Below are positions 1 through 10,778 of a stretch of DNA of 64,000 nucleotides, piece by piece. The stretch spans positions 369,210-433,209 of the forward strand of contig NZ_LR217700.1 in assembly GCF_900698895.1 (NCBI RefSeq), written 5' to 3'. This DNA comes from Buchnera aphidicola (Cinara curtihirsuta) (GTDB taxonomy: Bacteria > Pseudomonadota > Gammaproteobacteria > Enterobacterales > Enterobacteriaceae). Numbering within the stretch: the stretch's first letter is position 1; each line of letters starts with the position of its first letter. The translations under genes were made by a program, and so were the position numbers. The notes beneath the pieces are model-generated. The model saw only the letters and a program-made list of their open reading frames with translations, did no database searches and had not been told where the DNA came from.

Positions 1-62
1 TTTTTATTACAAAATAATTATATCATATATTTTTTTTTAGTATACAAAAATATTTTAATTTT

Positions 63-134
63 TGTCCTCTAGGGGATTTGAACCCCTGTTGCCGCCGTGA
101 AAGGGCGATGTCCTAACCACTAGACGAAGAGGAC
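63..134 (-). tRNA. tRNA-Glu (anticodon TTC)
   Basis: Full cloverleaf on the minus strand. The acceptor arms GTCCTCT and AGAGGAC pair completely, the anticodon loop CTTTCAC gives TTC, and the T loop is TTCAAAT. It closely matches E. coli tRNA-Glu. In Buchnera this gene sits between aroE and the 23S rRNA gene in a 23S-5S operon separate from 16S. Transcription here runs leftwards off the window, so rrl is expected just beyond base 1. Confidence 0.97.
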
Positions 135-164
135 TAAAAAAAATAAAATAATCATTAATTTTTA

Positions 165-192
165 ATGTTACAGAATGAATTAAAAGTGTCAA
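165..192 (-). promoter_or_regulatory. Promoter of the tRNA-Glu (and probably 23S-5S rRNA) operon
   Basis: On the minus strand a perfect -35 box TTGACA (192-187) is followed by a 16-base spacer and a -10-like TAACAT (170-165), about 30 bases before tRNA-Glu. A perfect -35 box is rare in this AT-rich sequence and suits a stable-RNA promoter. Confidence 0.7.
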
Positions 193-310
193 GTGTTTTT
201 TATATTTTTTATAAAAATAAATATAAAAACAAATTTTTTTTAATAATTTATTTAACTATTTCAATAAAAAATATTTTTTTTAAAATTTATTTTTAATATA
301 AATTAAAAAT

Positions 311-1156
311 TTATATAATTAACTTTAAAAGATCAATATTTTTTTTAATATTCGGTAATATTTTAAACCATAAAAAACATGAATAAGCTGCTTGAGCTAC
401 TAGCATGCCCAAACCGTCAGAGTAATATTTACTACCCAAATATTTACATAATGATAAAAAAGGAGTTAACAATCTTTTCTTAGAATAAGAAATATCATAA
501 CATCTTGTATCAGGAAAAATTAATTTTTTAGGAAAAATTGGATATTTATCATCTAACCCGCAAGAAGTAGCATTAATAATAATGTCAAATTTATTTTTAT
601 ATGAATAATCTGAAAAAATAAAAATTTTTCCAAAACATTTAAATCTTTTCACTAATTTAATAGAATTAATAATTGTTCTATTTAACACAAAAATACAACA
701 TTTTTCCTTTAATAAATGATATACAATAGAATAAGCTACACCTCCGGATCCTAATAATAATACTATTGTATTATTTTTTTTTAAATATTTTAAACGCTTT
801 AAATCATATATTAAACCAATTCCATCTGTGTTATCACCTAAAAAATTATTATCCTCAACTTTTACTAAAGTATTTAAAGAACCAGAAATATATGCTTTTT
901 TACTATATTGATTAGGAATTCTAAATGAATCTCTTTTAAACGGCACAGTAATATTACATCCATAACCACCAGAATTAAAAAATTCTACTACATTTTTAAA
1001 AAAATTTGATTTTGTACATAAAAAAGAGCTATAATTATAGTTTATTTTTATATCTCTAGAAAAATTTCTATGAATAACTGGTGATAAAGAATGTTTTACT
1101 GGATTACCAAATAATCCAATATATTTTATTTTTTTTTTTAATTTTTCTTTTTCCAT
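311..1156 (-). CDS. aroE: Shikimate dehydrogenase (NADP+)
   Basis: Cytoplasmic enzyme reducing 3-dehydroshikimate to shikimate on the route to chorismate and aromatic amino acids. In this numbering the N-terminal substrate-binding domain shows S-L-S near residues 23-25 and the NITVPFK motif with catalytic Lys at about 74. GDNTDG follows near 107, and the nucleotide-binding loop GSGGVAYS near 136 is followed by an NRT motif, the pattern of the NADP-specific family. I place the start at the ATG at 1156 because TAGGA lies six bases upstream; an in-frame ATG seven codons earlier has no such site. The length is 281 residues against about 272 in E. coli. A run of 11 A near the N-terminus is in frame. 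It lies just upstream of tRNA-Glu, and aroB and aroK are at about 25 kb. Confidence 0.97.
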   Translation of the reverse strand: MEKEKLKKKIKYIGLFGNPVKHSLSPVIHRNFSRDIKINYNYSSFLCTKSNFFKNVVEFFNSGGYGCNITVPFKRDSFRIPNQYSKKAYISGSLNTLVKVEDNNFLGDNTDGIGLIYDLKRLKYLKKNNTIVLLLGSGGVAYSIVYHLLKEKCCIFVLNRTIINSIKLVKRFKCFGKIFIFSDYSYKNKFDIIINATSCGLDDKYPIFPKKLIFPDTRCYDISYSKKRLLTPFLSLCKYLGSKYYSDGLGMLVAQAAYSCFLWFKILPNIKKNIDLLKLII

Positions 1157-1310
1157 GTTGTTTCCTAAGATTTTCATAATTATTTTTAATAAAAATATAA
1201 ATTATATAAAAAAAAATAAATTTTTATAATTATATAGTTTTACTTATATTTAAAAAATTTCATTATAAAAATTAACAAATACATTTAACTGATATATATA
1301 AATAATATTT

Positions 1311-1760
1311 ATGTCAATACGCAAAATTTTAAAATTTCCAGATTATCGTTTACGGTTAAAATCGAAACCAATCAAAATAATTAACTACAAAATAATAAAA
1401 ATAATACGTGATATGTTTGATACAATGCATGCTAATAATGGAATTGGATTAGCTGCACCACAAATAAATATATTAAAAAAAATTATTGTGATTAGTTCAT
1501 TAGAACCTAATCAGTCAGAATTAATTTTAATTAATCCTATTATTTTAAAAAAAAACAAAAAATATATTCGTACAGAAGAAGGTTGTTTATCAATTCCTAA
1601 AAAAACAGCTGTAATTAATCGATCAAGTTATATAAAAATAAAAGCAATTGATCATCTCGGACAACTGTTTATATTAGAAGCGAGATCATTATTATCTATC
1701 TGTATTCAACATGAAATGGATCATTTAATCGGGAAACTATTTATAGATTATATTAATTAA
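1311..1760 (+). CDS. def: Peptide deformylase
   Basis: Removes the formyl group from the N-terminal methionine of new proteins. All three family motifs are visible: GIGLAAPQ at 44-51, EEGCLS with the metal-ligand Cys92, and QHEMDH with His134, Glu135 and His138. At 149 residues it is shorter than E. coli Def (169); the loss is at the C-terminal end after the HEMDH helix, which should not touch the active site. It is followed 39 bases later by fmt, the usual def-fmt pair. Confidence 0.97.
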   Translation: MSIRKILKFPDYRLRLKSKPIKIINYKIIKIIRDMFDTMHANNGIGLAAPQINILKKIIVISSLEPNQSELILINPIILKKNKKYIRTEEGCLSIPKKTAVINRSSYIKIKAIDHLGQLFILEARSLLSICIQHEMDHLIGKLFIDYIN

Positions 1761-1799
1761 TAATTTATTTTTTATACATTAATCTATTTATATCATAAA

Positions 1800-2756
1800 A
1801 TGTCAAAAAAAATATTAAAAATTATTTTCGCGGGTAGCAATGATTTTTCATTAGCACATCTATACTCATTATTTTATTCAAAATATGTTATATCAGCTGT
1901 AATAACCAAACCAGATAATTTATATTGTAAAAAAAAAGATAATATTTTTTCCTCCATTAAAAAATTTGCAATTAAAAATAATATTAAAATATTACAACCA
2001 ACTAATCTACTAAAAAAAAATTTTTATCAATCTATTTTAGATATAAAAGCAAATATATTAATAGTATCATCTTATGGATCTATTATACCAAAAAAAATTC
2101 TAAAATTATTTCCCTTAGGGGGGATTAATATACATGCATCTTTATTACCAAGATGGCAAGGAGCTGCCCCAGTACAATGGGCAATATTATCAGGAGACAA
2201 GAAAACAGGTATTAGCGTAATAAAAATGAATTCTAATATTGATTCAGGGAAAATAATTTATACTTTGTCCTGTCCTATTAATTCAACCGATACTACTATA
2301 ACATTATGCGCAAAACTAATTCCAATTTCATTACAATGTATGTATCAATCTCTAAATATTATAAATAATCCAAATAGAAAACAATATCTCAAACAAGATA
2401 ACAAGATTAAAACTATTGCTCCAAAAATACAAAAAAAAGATTCTAGAATCTATTGGTCACTTTCTGTAAGAAAAATAGATCGATTAATTAGAGCGTTTAC
2501 CCCTTGGCCTGGTTGTCAATTTTTAATAAATGATTATTTTATAAAAATAAAAAAACATTCAATTATATCATTTAATAAAAATAATTTTAATTGTGGAGAA
2601 ATTATAAAAATAAATAAAAAAGGGGTACAAATAAATACTAAAAAGGGAATATTAAATATAGAAAAAATACAAATACCAGGAAAAAAAACTACACATATTA
2701 GTCAAATTATACATACAAAAAAAAAAATATTTATTAAAAATACAATACTTAAATAA
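1800..2756 (+). CDS. fmt: Methionyl-tRNA formyltransferase
   Basis: Formylates initiator Met-tRNA using 10-formyl-tetrahydrofolate. The catalytic set Asn110, His112 (in the NIHASLLP segment) and Asp148 (in NIDSG) matches the E. coli triad Asn108, His110 and Asp146. The C-terminal tRNA-binding domain from about residue 205 is present, with the PWPG segment near 236. The length of 318 residues is normal (E. coli 315). It probably forms an operon with def and ends at a hairpin shared with the converging rplQ block. Confidence 0.97.
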   Translation: MSKKILKIIFAGSNDFSLAHLYSLFYSKYVISAVITKPDNLYCKKKDNIFSSIKKFAIKNNIKILQPTNLLKKNFYQSILDIKANILIVSSYGSIIPKKILKLFPLGGINIHASLLPRWQGAAPVQWAILSGDKKTGISVIKMNSNIDSGKIIYTLSCPINSTDTTITLCAKLIPISLQCMYQSLNIINNPNRKQYLKQDNKIKTIAPKIQKKDSRIYWSLSVRKIDRLIRAFTPWPGCQFLINDYFIKIKKHSIISFNKNNFNCGEIIKINKKGVQINTKKGILNIEKIQIPGKKTTHISQIIHTKKKIFIKNTILK

Positions 2757-2792
2757 TATTTAATATTTTAAAATATCAAGATTATCAAAAAG

Positions 2793-2812
2793 AACGGCAT
2801 AAATATGCCGTT
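2793..2812. terminator. Bidirectional terminator between fmt and rplQ
   Basis: A perfect 8-bp stem, AACGGCAT with ATGCCGTT, closes a 4-base loop. It is flanked by an A run on the left and a T run on the right, so it can act on both strands. It lies between the converging fmt and rplQ genes and is one of the few GC-containing hairpins in the window. Confidence 0.85.
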
Positions 2813-2862
2813 TTTATTAAACTTATAAATTGAAAAATTAATTAAAATTTGTTTAATAATTT

Positions 2863-3225
2863 TTAAAAATTTCGACCTACTAATTCTATATATGCTATAG
2901 TAGCATTATCACCTTTCCTAAAACCACATTTTAATATACGTAAATAACCACCTGGTCGAGAATAAAAATAAGGTCCTAATTCATGAAATAATTTTTTTAC
3001 TGTAAAAATATTACGAATTCGAGAAAATACTAATCTACGATTAACTATCGTATCATATTTAGATAATGTAATAATTGGTTCAACAAAACGACGCAGTTCC
3101 TTTGCTTTAGGTAAAGTAGTTTTAATATATTCATGTTTAATCAATGAACATGTCATATTTTTTAACATAGATTTTAAATGACTACGCTTTCTATTTAATA
3201 ATCGTCCTGTTTTTCTATGTCTCAT
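2863..3225 (-). CDS. rplQ: 50S ribosomal protein L17
   Basis: Large-subunit protein near the exit-tunnel side. The N-terminus [12 protein letters not shown] and the RPGGYLRI segment near residue 91 are diagnostic for L17. The 120 residues compare with 127 in E. coli; the C-terminal tail is slightly short. It is the last gene of the alpha operon (rpsM, rpsK, rpsD, rpoA, rplQ) and lies 70 bases after rpoA. Confidence 0.98.
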   Translation of the reverse strand: MRHRKTGRLLNRKRSHLKSMLKNMTCSLIKHEYIKTTLPKAKELRRFVEPIITLSKYDTIVNRRLVFSRIRNIFTVKKLFHELGPYFYSRPGGYLRILKCGFRKGDNATIAYIELVGRNF

Positions 3226-3295
3226 AATATTACTATCCCATCAAAAATTGAAAAATTTTTAATATATTTTTAAAAATATTTTATTTAAAAAAAAC

Positions 3296-4285
3296 TTAAT
3301 CTTCTATTAGAATTTTAGGTGGCCAATTATCTAATTTCATTCCTAATGACAAACCTCGAGATGCTAATATATCTTTAATTTCAGTTAATGATTTCTTTCC
3401 TAAATTAGGAGTTTTTAATAATTCTACTTCAGTTCTTTGTACTAAATCACCAATATAATGAATACTTTCAGCTTTTAAACAATTAGCAGATCGTACAGTT
3501 AGCTCTAAATCATCTACAGGACGTAATAAAATAGGTTCAAATTCAGGTTTTTCTTCTTTAATTTCTGGCTCACGAATACCTCTTAAATCTATAAAAGATT
3601 CTAATTGATCAGCTAAAATAGTAGCTGCTTTTTTAATAGCTTCTTCCGGATCAATAGTTCCATTAGTTTCCATATCTATAATTAATTTATCCAAATCAGT
3701 TCTCTGTTTTATTCGAGCAGATTCAACATTATAAATAATGCGTTCTATAGGACTATATGATACATCTAGAAATAATTTACCAATAATTCGATTATTTTTA
3801 TTTAAATCTTTACTAGATTTAGCTGTCATATACCCCCTTCCACGCGCTACTTTCATTCTAATATCAATAGAAACATTAGGACAAGTTAGATTACAAATAA
3901 TATGTTTTAAATTTACAATTTCTATAGAAGAATCATAGTCAATGTCTGAAGCAATAACTGGACCCACACCACTTTTTTTTAAATGTAATATAACTTCATC
4001 TTTTCCAAATAATTTTATTGATAAACCTTTTAGATTTAATAATATATCTAATATATCTTCTTGTACTCCTTCTTTATGCATATACTCATGTAATATACCA
4101 TTTATTTCAACTTCTGTAACAGCACATCCAGACATAGAAGATAATAAAATTCTCCTTAAAGCATTTCCTAATGTATGTCCAAAACCACGCTCTAATGGTT
4201 CTAAAGTAATTTTTGATCGTGTAGTGCTTATCTGTTTAATATCTACTAATCGTGGTTTTAAAAAGTCTTCTACAAAATCCTGCAT
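3296..4285 (-). CDS. rpoA: RNA polymerase alpha subunit
   Basis: Scaffold for assembly of the RNA polymerase core. The N-terminal domain carries [18 protein letters not shown] (about 28-45), which forms the dimer contact. The C-terminal domain starts near residue 250 and keeps the helix-hairpin-helix region [16 protein letters not shown] used to contact UP elements and activators. Both domains are complete: 329 residues, the same as E. coli. Two open frames on the opposite strand inside this gene are shadows. The match of polymerase to long A tracts matters here because several genes in the window break at such tracts. Confidence 0.99.
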   Translation of the reverse strand: MQDFVEDFLKPRLVDIKQISTTRSKITLEPLERGFGHTLGNALRRILLSSMSGCAVTEVEINGILHEYMHKEGVQEDILDILLNLKGLSIKLFGKDEVILHLKKSGVGPVIASDIDYDSSIEIVNLKHIICNLTCPNVSIDIRMKVARGRGYMTAKSSKDLNKNNRIIGKLFLDVSYSPIERIIYNVESARIKQRTDLDKLIIDMETNGTIDPEEAIKKAATILADQLESFIDLRGIREPEIKEEKPEFEPILLRPVDDLELTVRSANCLKAESIHYIGDLVQRTEVELLKTPNLGKKSLTEIKDILASRGLSLGMKLDNWPPKILIED

Positions 4286-4316
4286 TATTCTGCTCTCTAA
4301 ATATAAGTTATTTATA

Positions 4317-4937
4317 TTACTTAGAATATAATTCTACAATTAAATGTTCATTAATATCAGAGGATAAATCATCACGTTCTATAGCGCGTAATAAAATTCC
4401 TTCCATTTTTTTATAATTTATATCTAACCAAGAAGATTTTTCACGCTGATTCATAATTTCTAAAGAAGCTTTAATTCTTAATTGATTTTGAGATTTTTTA
4501 AAAATAGATATTCTATCATTTATAGAAACTTGAAAAGAAGGAATATTTACAATTTTATCATTAACGCAAATAGATTTATGACTAATTAATTGACGTGATT
4601 CAGCGCGAGTAGCACCAAAACCCATACGATATACAATATTATCAAGACGTTTTTCTAATAAAAACAATAAATTCTGTCCAGTATTTCCTTTTAATTTAGA
4701 AGCTTTTTTATAATAATTATGAAATTGTCGTTCTAATATTCCATATAAACGACGTAATTTTTGTTTTTCTCTTAATTGTTTTGCATATTCAGATAATCGT
4801 AATTTTCGAGATCCATGTTGACCGGGAAATTGATCGATATTACATTTAGATTCAATAGATCGAACACCAGATTTTAAAAATAAATCTGAACTTTCTCGTC
4901 GACTTAATTTTAATTTAGGACCTAAATATCTTGCCAT
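4317..4937 (-). CDS. rpsD: 30S ribosomal protein S4
   Basis: Primary 16S rRNA-binding protein that nucleates the 5' domain of the small subunit; in E. coli it also represses the alpha operon. The start [14 protein letters not shown] and the S4 domain from about residue 95 ([11 protein letters not shown], then SHKSICVN) are clear. The length of 206 residues equals E. coli. Neighbours are rpoA, 31 bases downstream, and rpsK upstream. Confidence 0.99.
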   Translation of the reverse strand: MARYLGPKLKLSRRESSDLFLKSGVRSIESKCNIDQFPGQHGSRKLRLSEYAKQLREKQKLRRLYGILERQFHNYYKKASKLKGNTGQNLLFLLEKRLDNIVYRMGFGATRAESRQLISHKSICVNDKIVNIPSFQVSINDRISIFKKSQNQLRIKASLEIMNQREKSSWLDINYKKMEGILLRAIERDDLSSDINEHLIVELYSK

Positions 4938-4969
4938 ATTTATATTTCTCTTTTTTATTTTAAATAAAA

Positions 4970-5362
4970 CTACACTCTACGTTTTTTAGGTGGTCGACAT
5001 CCATTATGAGGAATAGGAGTAACATCCTTAATGTTAGTAATACGAAAACCTGAAGCATTTAAAGCTCGAATTGTTGACTCTCGACCAGGTCCTGGACCTT
5101 TAACCATTATTTCTAAATTTTTTATTCCATAATCTTTTACACGATCTGCACATTTTTCTGCTGCTATTTGTGCTGCAAATGGAGTTGATTTTCTTGAACC
5201 TCTAAATCCAGAACCTCCAGAAGTTGCCCAACCTAATGTATTACCTTTACGGTCAGTAATAGTAATAATTGTATTATTAAAAGAAGCATGAATATATGCA
5301 ATACCATCTAAAATTTGTTTTTTTATATTTTTTTTAGAATTACTTACCATTTTTTTTGACAT
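4970..5362 (-). CDS. rpsK: 30S ribosomal protein S11
   Basis: Small-subunit platform protein at the mRNA exit. Diagnostic segments are [18 protein letters not shown] (about 20-37) and the C-terminal [17 protein letters not shown]. It has 130 residues, one more than E. coli. It lies in the alpha operon between rpsM (18 bases upstream) and rpsD. Confidence 0.99.
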   Translation of the reverse strand: MSKKMVSNSKKNIKKQILDGIAYIHASFNNTIITITDRKGNTLGWATSGGSGFRGSRKSTPFAAQIAAEKCADRVKDYGIKNLEIMVKGPGPGRESTIRALNASGFRITNIKDVTPIPHNGCRPPKKRRV

Positions 5363-5379
5363 AATAAATTATTTTCCTA

Positions 5380-5739
5380 TTATCTACTTTTTATTAATTT
5401 TCTAGGACCTTTACATGTACGAGCATTTGTTTTTGTTCTTTGCCCTCTAACAGGAAGATGTTTACGATGACGAAATCCTCTATAACAACCAATATCCATT
5501 AATCTTTTTATATTAATAGTTTTTTCTCTTCGTAAATCACCTTCAATAAGAAATTTAGATATTATTGAACGTAATATTTCAATTTGATTTTCTTTTAATT
5601 CGCTAACTTTTATATTATACGGAATACCAGATTCACAACAAATTTTTTTAGATAATGATATACCGATTCCATAAATTCCAGTTAATGCTATTAATATATG
5701 TTTGTAATCCGGAATATTTATTCCTGCAATTCTTGCCAT
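5380..5739 (-). CDS. rpsM: 30S ribosomal protein S13
   Basis: Small-subunit head protein that touches the P-site tRNA and forms a bridge to the 50S. The start [13 protein letters not shown] and the C-terminal [17 protein letters not shown], whose basic tail reaches the tRNA, identify it. It has 119 residues, one more than E. coli. It is the first gene of the alpha operon and is preceded by rpmJ with a 111-base gap. Confidence 0.99.
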   Translation of the reverse strand: MARIAGINIPDYKHILIALTGIYGIGISLSKKICCESGIPYNIKVSELKENQIEILRSIISKFLIEGDLRREKTINIKRLMDIGCYRGFRHRKHLPVRGQRTKTNARTCKGPRKLIKSR

Positions 5740-5850
5740 AAATATTTTTCCTTATAAATATAAATTAATAATAAAATATTTTTTACTATTAAATATACCA
5801 ACTAAATAAATCAATAATTTATTTTTTAAAAATATGTAGAATTATTTTAA

Positions 5851-5967
5851 TTAACCTTGTCTTTGTTTATGTTTAGGATCATTACTACAAATAACACGAA
5901 TTATATTTTTTCTACGTATAATTTTACAACTTCGACAAATTTTTTTAACAGATGCACGTACTTTCAT
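5851..5967 (-). CDS. rpmJ: 50S ribosomal protein L36
   Basis: A 38-residue protein found by reading the gap between secY and rpsM. It starts [14 protein letters not shown] and ends KHKQRQG. Cys11, Cys14, Cys27 and His33 form the zinc-binding set of the Zn-type L36. The length is the same as in E. coli and the position after secY at the end of the spc operon is ancestral. The start ATG is at 5967 with TGGAGAAA just upstream. Confidence 0.97.
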   Translation of the reverse strand: MKVRASVKKICRSCKIIRRKNIIRVICSNDPKHKQRQG

Positions 5968-6002
5968 TATTTCTCCAAAAATAAATATTAATTGATAATA
6001 TT

Positions 6003-7298
6003 TTAATTTTTTAAATATAAATTTGCTTTCTTAAGTATTCTTTTATATTTAGTAGACATCATTAATGTTTGTATTTGTATAATAAATTCCATTAATACAA
6101 CAACTACAATTAATAATGAAGTACCACCAAAATAAAAAGGAACTTTCAAATATATTTGCATAATATCTGGAATTAAACATATAAATATTGTATAAATAGA
6201 ACCTATTGTTGTTAATTTAAAAACAATTTTTTTAATAAATTGTGATGTACGTATACCCGGACGAATCCCAGGAATAAAAGCACCTGATTTTTTTAAATTC
6301 ATTGCTGTATCTCGAACATCAAAGATTATACTAGTATAAAAAAAACAAAAAAAAACTATTAATACAGTATTTATTAATAAATAAATACTATGATTAAATT
6401 TAAAATAATTAAAAAATTGTATTAAATAAAAATAATCATGAAACATATAACGAAAATAAGTAATAATAATAGATGGAAATACAATTAGACTAGAAGAAAA
6501 AATTACAGGTACTACACCAGCCATATTTAATTTTATAGGTAAATAACTATTATGTGCAGAATACATACGCTGACCTTGTTGACGACGAGCATAGCATACA
6601 GTAATTTTACGTTGACTTTTCTCAATAAATACTACTGTAAAAATTACAGAAATAATTATAACGGCAATTAATAATATATATAAAAAATTAAAATGATTAA
6701 TTTTCATAACTTTTAATGTCTGTATAGCAGAAACAGGTAAACTAGAAACTATTCCTGAAAAAATAATTAAAGAAACACCGTTACCTAAACCTTTTTCAGT
6801 AATAAACTCTCCAAGCCACATTAAAAACATTGTTCCTGTAACTAAACTTACAATAGAAATAAAATAAAAATAACGATCTGTACAAATTACAAGATTATTC
6901 ATACCTGGGAGAAAAGGTAATCCAGATACTACACTAATAGATTGAATAATTGATAATAATAAAGTTAAATATTTAGTATATTGATTAATTTTTTTTTTCC
7001 CTATTTCTCCTTCTTTTTTTAAATTAATTAGATAAGGAATAATAAAAGTTAATAACTGAATTATTATAGAAGAAGAAATATAAGGCATAACGCCTAATGC
7101 AAATATCGACGCTCTATTTAAAGATCCCCCAGAAAACATATTAAATATTGTTAATAAAGAACTATTTTTATGAAAAAAAAATTGTTCTAAAATCTTTATA
7201 TCTATACCAGGAATAGGAATAAAAGAACCAATACGAAATATTATAATTGCTATAAAAACAAGTAGAATTCTTTTTTTTAAATTGTATAATGTAGACAT
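6003..7298 (-). CDS. secY: Protein translocase subunit SecY
   Basis: Channel-forming inner-membrane subunit of the Sec translocon. The sequence has ten strongly hydrophobic segments and the family signatures IPIPGID (about 27-33), [19 protein letters not shown] in helix 2 and [11 protein letters not shown] in the cytoplasmic loop near 337. It has 431 residues against 443 in E. coli; the missing part is the short N-terminal extension. It lies in the spc operon between rplO and rpmJ. YfgM, an ancillary partner of SecYEG, is encoded at the right edge. Confidence 0.99.
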   Translation of the reverse strand: MSTLYNLKKRILLVFIAIIIFRIGSFIPIPGIDIKILEQFFFHKNSSLLTIFNMFSGGSLNRASIFALGVMPYISSSIIIQLLTFIIPYLINLKKEGEIGKKKINQYTKYLTLLLSIIQSISVVSGLPFLPGMNNLVICTDRYFYFISIVSLVTGTMFLMWLGEFITEKGLGNGVSLIIFSGIVSSLPVSAIQTLKVMKINHFNFLYILLIAVIIISVIFTVVFIEKSQRKITVCYARRQQGQRMYSAHNSYLPIKLNMAGVVPVIFSSSLIVFPSIIITYFRYMFHDYFYLIQFFNYFKFNHSIYLLINTVLIVFFCFFYTSIIFDVRDTAMNLKKSGAFIPGIRPGIRTSQFIKKIVFKLTTIGSIYTIFICLIPDIMQIYLKVPFYFGGTSLLIVVVVLMEFIIQIQTLMMSTKYKRILKKANLYLKN

Positions 7299-7347
7299 AA
7301 TTGATTTTATATTAATAAAAAATAGTTTAATAATATCATTATTATAT

Positions 7348-7785
7348 TTAATTATTAATTGTTCCTCCTGCTAATTCAATACATAAACGAGCTCCTTTAG
7401 TAACAGATAAACCAGAAACAATTATCGGTCTTTTAATATTTCCTACTTTAATAATTTTAACATATTTAATATTTTTTTTAATTAAATTTATTTTTTTTAA
7501 AATAGATAAATTTATAGTAGATATACTAGATAAGTTATTTAATTCAAATAATCTAATTTCATCAACAAATACTTTTTTTTTAGAAACAAAACCAAATTTT
7601 GGAAGTCTTCTATATAAAGGTGTTTGACCTCCTTCAAATCCCTTGCGAATTTTTCTTCCAGATCTAGATTTTTGACCTTTATGTCCTCTTCCTCCAGTTT
7701 TTCCAAAACCTGAACCTATTCCTCTACATATACGTTTTCTTTTTTTATTCTTATATACAGAATTTGATATTGTATTTAAATACAT
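7348..7785 (-). CDS. rplO: 50S ribosomal protein L15
   Basis: Large-subunit protein needed late in 50S assembly. The glycine-rich start region [21 protein letters not shown] (about 20-40) and [14 protein letters not shown] are diagnostic. It has 145 residues, one more than E. coli. Its start overlaps the end of rpmD by 10 bases, which suggests coupled translation. Confidence 0.98.
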   Translation of the reverse strand: MYLNTISNSVYKNKKRKRICRGIGSGFGKTGGRGHKGQKSRSGRKIRKGFEGGQTPLYRRLPKFGFVSKKKVFVDEIRLFELNNLSSISTINLSILKKINLIKKNIKYVKIIKVGNIKRPIIVSGLSVTKGARLCIELAGGTINN

Positions 7786-7970
7786 AATTTATCTCCTTTT
7801 TTTATATCTATCATATAAAAAACCTGTTTTATCATACCTCTAATAGAGGCGGTGTCTTCTCTTTCTACAGTATCACCAATATAACGTAAACCTAATCCTT
7901 TCATAGTTGCTATATGTTTAGGTAAACGACCAATTTGGCTTTTTATTTGTGTTATAAAAATTTTTTTCAT
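7776..7970 (-). CDS. rpmD: 50S ribosomal protein L30
   Basis: Small large-subunit protein. [23 protein letters not shown] is the standard L30 core, followed by the short strand around VERED. It has 64 residues, slightly longer than the 59 of E. coli because of a few extra C-terminal residues. It sits between rpsE and rplO as in the ancestral spc operon. Confidence 0.97.
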   Translation of the reverse strand: MKKIFITQIKSQIGRLPKHIATMKGLGLRYIGDTVEREDTASIRGMIKQVFYMIDIKKGDKLCI

Positions 7971-7992
7971 AAAATATTAATACACCATATAT

Positions 7993-8487
7993 TTAAAAGT
8001 TAGTAATAGATTTACCTAATTTTTTAGCAATCATTTTCGGTGATCTAATTTTTTTCAAACCATCTATAGTTGCTCGAACTACATTAATCGGATTAGTAGA
8101 CCCATATATTTTAGCTAAAATATTATGAATACCAACTACTTCTAATATCGATCTCATTGCACCTCCAGCAATAATACCAGTACCTTCCGATGCTGGTTTC
8201 ATAAATATCTTAGAACCTGTATGTGAACCATATACAGAGTGTTGTATAGTTTTCTGAAATAGTGGAATAATAATCATATTTTTTCGTGCTTTTTCCATAG
8301 CTTTTTGAATAGCTGCCGGCACTTCCTTTGCTTTCCCATATCCAAAGCCGACTTTTCCATTACCATTACCTACTACAGTTAAAGCAGTAAAAGAAAAAAT
8401 TCTACCTCCTTTTACTGTCTTTGAAACTCTATTTACAGAAATTAATTTTTCTTTTAAATCTATAGATAATTTTTTATCAAAATTCAT
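7993..8487 (-). CDS. rpsE: 30S ribosomal protein S5
   Basis: Small-subunit protein of the mRNA entry site and a contributor to decoding accuracy. The S5 domain [23 protein letters not shown] and the glycine-rich [15 protein letters not shown] are complete. The C-terminal domain carries [16 protein letters not shown]. It has 164 residues (E. coli 167). The order rplR, rpsE, rpmD is ancestral. Confidence 0.99.
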   Translation of the reverse strand: MNFDKKLSIDLKEKLISVNRVSKTVKGGRIFSFTALTVVGNGNGKVGFGYGKAKEVPAAIQKAMEKARKNMIIIPLFQKTIQHSVYGSHTGSKIFMKPASEGTGIIAGGAMRSILEVVGIHNILAKIYGSTNPINVVRATIDGLKKIRSPKMIAKKLGKSITNF

Positions 8488-8505
8488 ATATACTATCCTT
8501 TTTTA

Positions 8506-8874
8506 TTAAAAAACTAAACCGGATATACGTGCAGATTCAGCTAATTCTTTTACTCTACCATGATATTTAAAACCAGAACGATCAAATGAAACTATTTTTA
8601 TACCTTTCTTCAAAGCTCTTTTAGCAATCAACTGTCCTATTAATTTAGCGGATACTTTATTACCTGTATATATATTTTGTATTTTTAATTTTTTAAATTC
8701 TAATGTAGATGCACATACAGAAATAACAGATGTATTATATGAAATAATTTGTGCATAAATATGTCTTGAAGTGCGATGTACTACTAAACGAAAAGAACAA
8801 TTAATTTGTATTTTTTTTCTTATTTTAGTATATCGTCTTATACGAGAATATTTTTTATTTATTTTGCCTTTCAT
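8506..8874 (-). CDS. rplR: 50S ribosomal protein L18
   Basis: Binds 5S rRNA together with L5 and L25. The basic N-terminal tail and the core [17 protein letters not shown] (about 28-44), plus the C-terminal [20 protein letters not shown], identify it. It has 122 residues (E. coli 117). It ends one base after the start side of rplF, so the two genes are essentially contiguous. Confidence 0.98.
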   Translation of the reverse strand: MKGKINKKYSRIRRYTKIRKKIQINCSFRLVVHRTSRHIYAQIISYNTSVISVCASTLEFKKLKIQNIYTGNKVSAKLIGQLIAKRALKKGIKIVSFDRSGFKYHGRVKELAESARISGLVF

Positions 8875-8875
8875 T

Positions 8876-9415
8876 TTACTTCTTTTTTGCCTCTTTAATA
8901 CGAATTACTTCATTAAAATAACGAATACCTTTTCCTTTATAAGGCTCAGGGATACGATAAGATCGTATATTAGCTGCTACTTGTCCTACAAGTTGTTTAT
9001 CTATTCCAGATAAAATAATTTCGTTTTGAGGTAATAAAACTGCTTTTATTGAATTTGGAAGTTTATAAAAAACAGGATGTGAAAAGCCTAGATATAATTT
9101 TAAAATATTATTTTCTTTTATTATAACACGATAACCAATACCAAATAAATTTAATTGTTTTTTAAAACCAATGGTAACACCAATAATCATCATATATATT
9201 AAAGAACGACAAGTGCCCGCCTGCATCCAACCATATGATTCAGAAAAGTGATTATGTGAAAAAAATAAATAGTTATCTTTTTTTGTAATTTTTACACAAA
9301 TGTGAATTACACGTTTTAATAAACCTAACGGACCGCTAATTATAACTTCTAAATTGTCTAATTTAATAGTTACATTTTTTGGAATAACTATAGGTGATTT
9401 TGCTACACGAGACAT
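8876..9415 (-). CDS. rplF: 50S ribosomal protein L6
   Basis: Large-subunit protein near the factor-binding centre. It has two repeated L6 domains, and the C-terminal signature [20 protein letters not shown] near residue 155 is intact. It has 179 residues (E. coli 177). A 19-residue middle segment is more diverged than most of the operon. An 80-residue plus-strand frame across the rplR-rplF junction is a shadow. Confidence 0.98.
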   Translation of the reverse strand: MSRVAKSPIVIPKNVTIKLDNLEVIISGPLGLLKRVIHICVKITKKDNYLFFSHNHFSESYGWMQAGTCRSLIYMMIIGVTIGFKKQLNLFGIGYRVIIKENNILKLYLGFSHPVFYKLPNSIKAVLLPQNEIILSGIDKQLVGQVAANIRSYRIPEPYKGKGIRYFNEVIRIKEAKKK

Positions 9416-9450
9416 TATTTAAATTCCTCTATTTATATAAATTAATGATA

Positions 9451-9843
9451 TTAATTTACGTAACATATAATTTCTCCACCTAAACCTTTTTCTCTTGCAA
9501 TACGATTAGTCATAACTCCTCTCGAAGTAGAAAGAATTGCAATGCCTAAATTATTCATTACTACAGGTAAATTATGTTTATTACAATATTTACGTAAACT
9601 TGGACGACTTATTCTAGAAATATGCTCAATAACAGATTTTCCATTATAATATTTTAAAAAAATCTTTAATTCTAAATTATTAACTTTCTTTATTTTATAA
9701 TTATAAATATATCCCTCATATTTTAATACTCTTATAATATTTTCTTTTATTTTAGAAAAAGGCACAGTAACAAAAATTTTGTTTGAATTTTGGCCATTAC
9801 GAATACAAGTTAACATATCAGATATTGGATCTTGCATGCTCAT
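9451..9843 (-). CDS. rpsH: 30S ribosomal protein S8
   Basis: Central-domain 16S rRNA-binding protein; in E. coli it represses the spc operon. The start [18 protein letters not shown] and the C-terminal signature [20 protein letters not shown] are clear. It has 130 residues, as in E. coli. It lies between rpsN and rplF. I could not recognise an S8-binding leader near rplX-rplE, where E. coli has one. Confidence 0.98.
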   Translation of the reverse strand: MSMQDPISDMLTCIRNGQNSNKIFVTVPFSKIKENIIRVLKYEGYIYNYKIKKVNNLELKIFLKYYNGKSVIEHISRISRPSLRKYCNKHNLPVVMNNLGIAILSTSRGVMTNRIAREKGLGGEIICYVN

Positions 9844-9888
9844 TATAATGCTCCTTATTTAAAGATAAAAAATAATTAATATAATTTT

Positions 9889-10194
9889 TTACCAACTAGC
9901 TTTAGTTAAACCCGGTATTTCCCCTCTCATAGCAGATTCACGTAATTTCATACGACTTAATCCAAATTTTCGCAAAAAAGCATGAGGACGTCCAGTTTGT
10001 CGACAACGATTACGTTGTCGGGAAGGACTAGAATCCCTAGGTAATGTTTGTAATTTTAACATAGCATCCCAACGTTCTTTATCTGAAGAATATTTAGATT
10101 TAATAATATTCTTTAGTTGAGATCGTATAGTATAATATTTTAATGCTAATTTAATTCTTTTAATTTCTCTTGCTTTCATAGATTGTTTAGCCAT
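9889..10194 (-). CDS. rpsN: 30S ribosomal protein S14
   Basis: Small-subunit head protein. This is the zinc-free long form: [13 protein letters not shown] at the start, [24 protein letters not shown] in the centre, and the standard C-terminus PGLTKASW. It has 101 residues, as in E. coli. It lies between rplE and rpsH. Confidence 0.98.
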   Translation of the reverse strand: MAKQSMKAREIKRIKLALKYYTIRSQLKNIIKSKYSSDKERWDAMLKLQTLPRDSSPSRQRNRCRQTGRPHAFLRKFGLSRMKLRESAMRGEIPGLTKASW

Positions 10195-10214
10195 ATAATT
10201 CTACCTTTATAATA

Positions 10215-10754
10215 TTATTTTTGAAAAGGAAAGTTAAAAGCAGAAAGTAAAAATTCACCTTCTAGATTAGATTGAGCATTAGTGGTAATAGTAATATTCA
10301 TACCTCTAATAGAATCAATTTTTTCATAATTAATTTCAGGAAAAATAATTTGTTCTCGAATACCTAAACTATAATTACCTCTACCATCAAATGATTTACG
10401 AGACATTCCTCTAAAATCACGTATTCGTGGTATTGCAATAGTAATTAATTTATCAAAAAAATCCCATTGCCTCTTTCCTCGTAAAGTAACTTTACATCCT
10501 ACCGGGTATCCTTTACGAATTTTAAAGGTTGCAATAGATTTTTTAGCAACTGTAATTACTGGTTTTTGACCAGAAATTTGAGTTAAATCATTTATTGCAT
10601 AATCTAATATTTTTTTATTTGTAATAGACTTTCCTACACCCATGTTTAAAGTAATCTTTTTAATTTTAGGAACTGCCATTATTGTAGAATAATTAAATTT
10701 ATTCATTAATTTTGGAATAACATCAGTAATATAAAAACTTCGTAATCTACACAT
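10215..10754 (-). CDS. rplE: 50S ribosomal protein L5
   Basis: Binds 5S rRNA and contacts the P-site tRNA. The segment [14 protein letters not shown] (about 28-41), the [12 protein letters not shown] loop near 90 and [10 protein letters not shown] near 140 are typical. It has 179 residues, as in E. coli, which supports the chosen start MCRLRSFY although it differs from the usual MAKLHDYY. Confidence 0.98.
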   Translation of the reverse strand: MCRLRSFYITDVIPKLMNKFNYSTIMAVPKIKKITLNMGVGKSITNKKILDYAINDLTQISGQKPVITVAKKSIATFKIRKGYPVGCKVTLRGKRQWDFFDKLITIAIPRIRDFRGMSRKSFDGRGNYSLGIREQIIFPEINYEKIDSIRGMNITITTNAQSNLEGEFLLSAFNFPFQK

Positions 10755-10778
10755 AATACATATACCTTTTATATCAAG

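Noticed and set aside
3738-4331. Two plus-strand frames of 66 and 129 codons opposite rpoA
   Set aside because: They are antisense shadows of a highly conserved gene; no ribosome site and no family resemblance.
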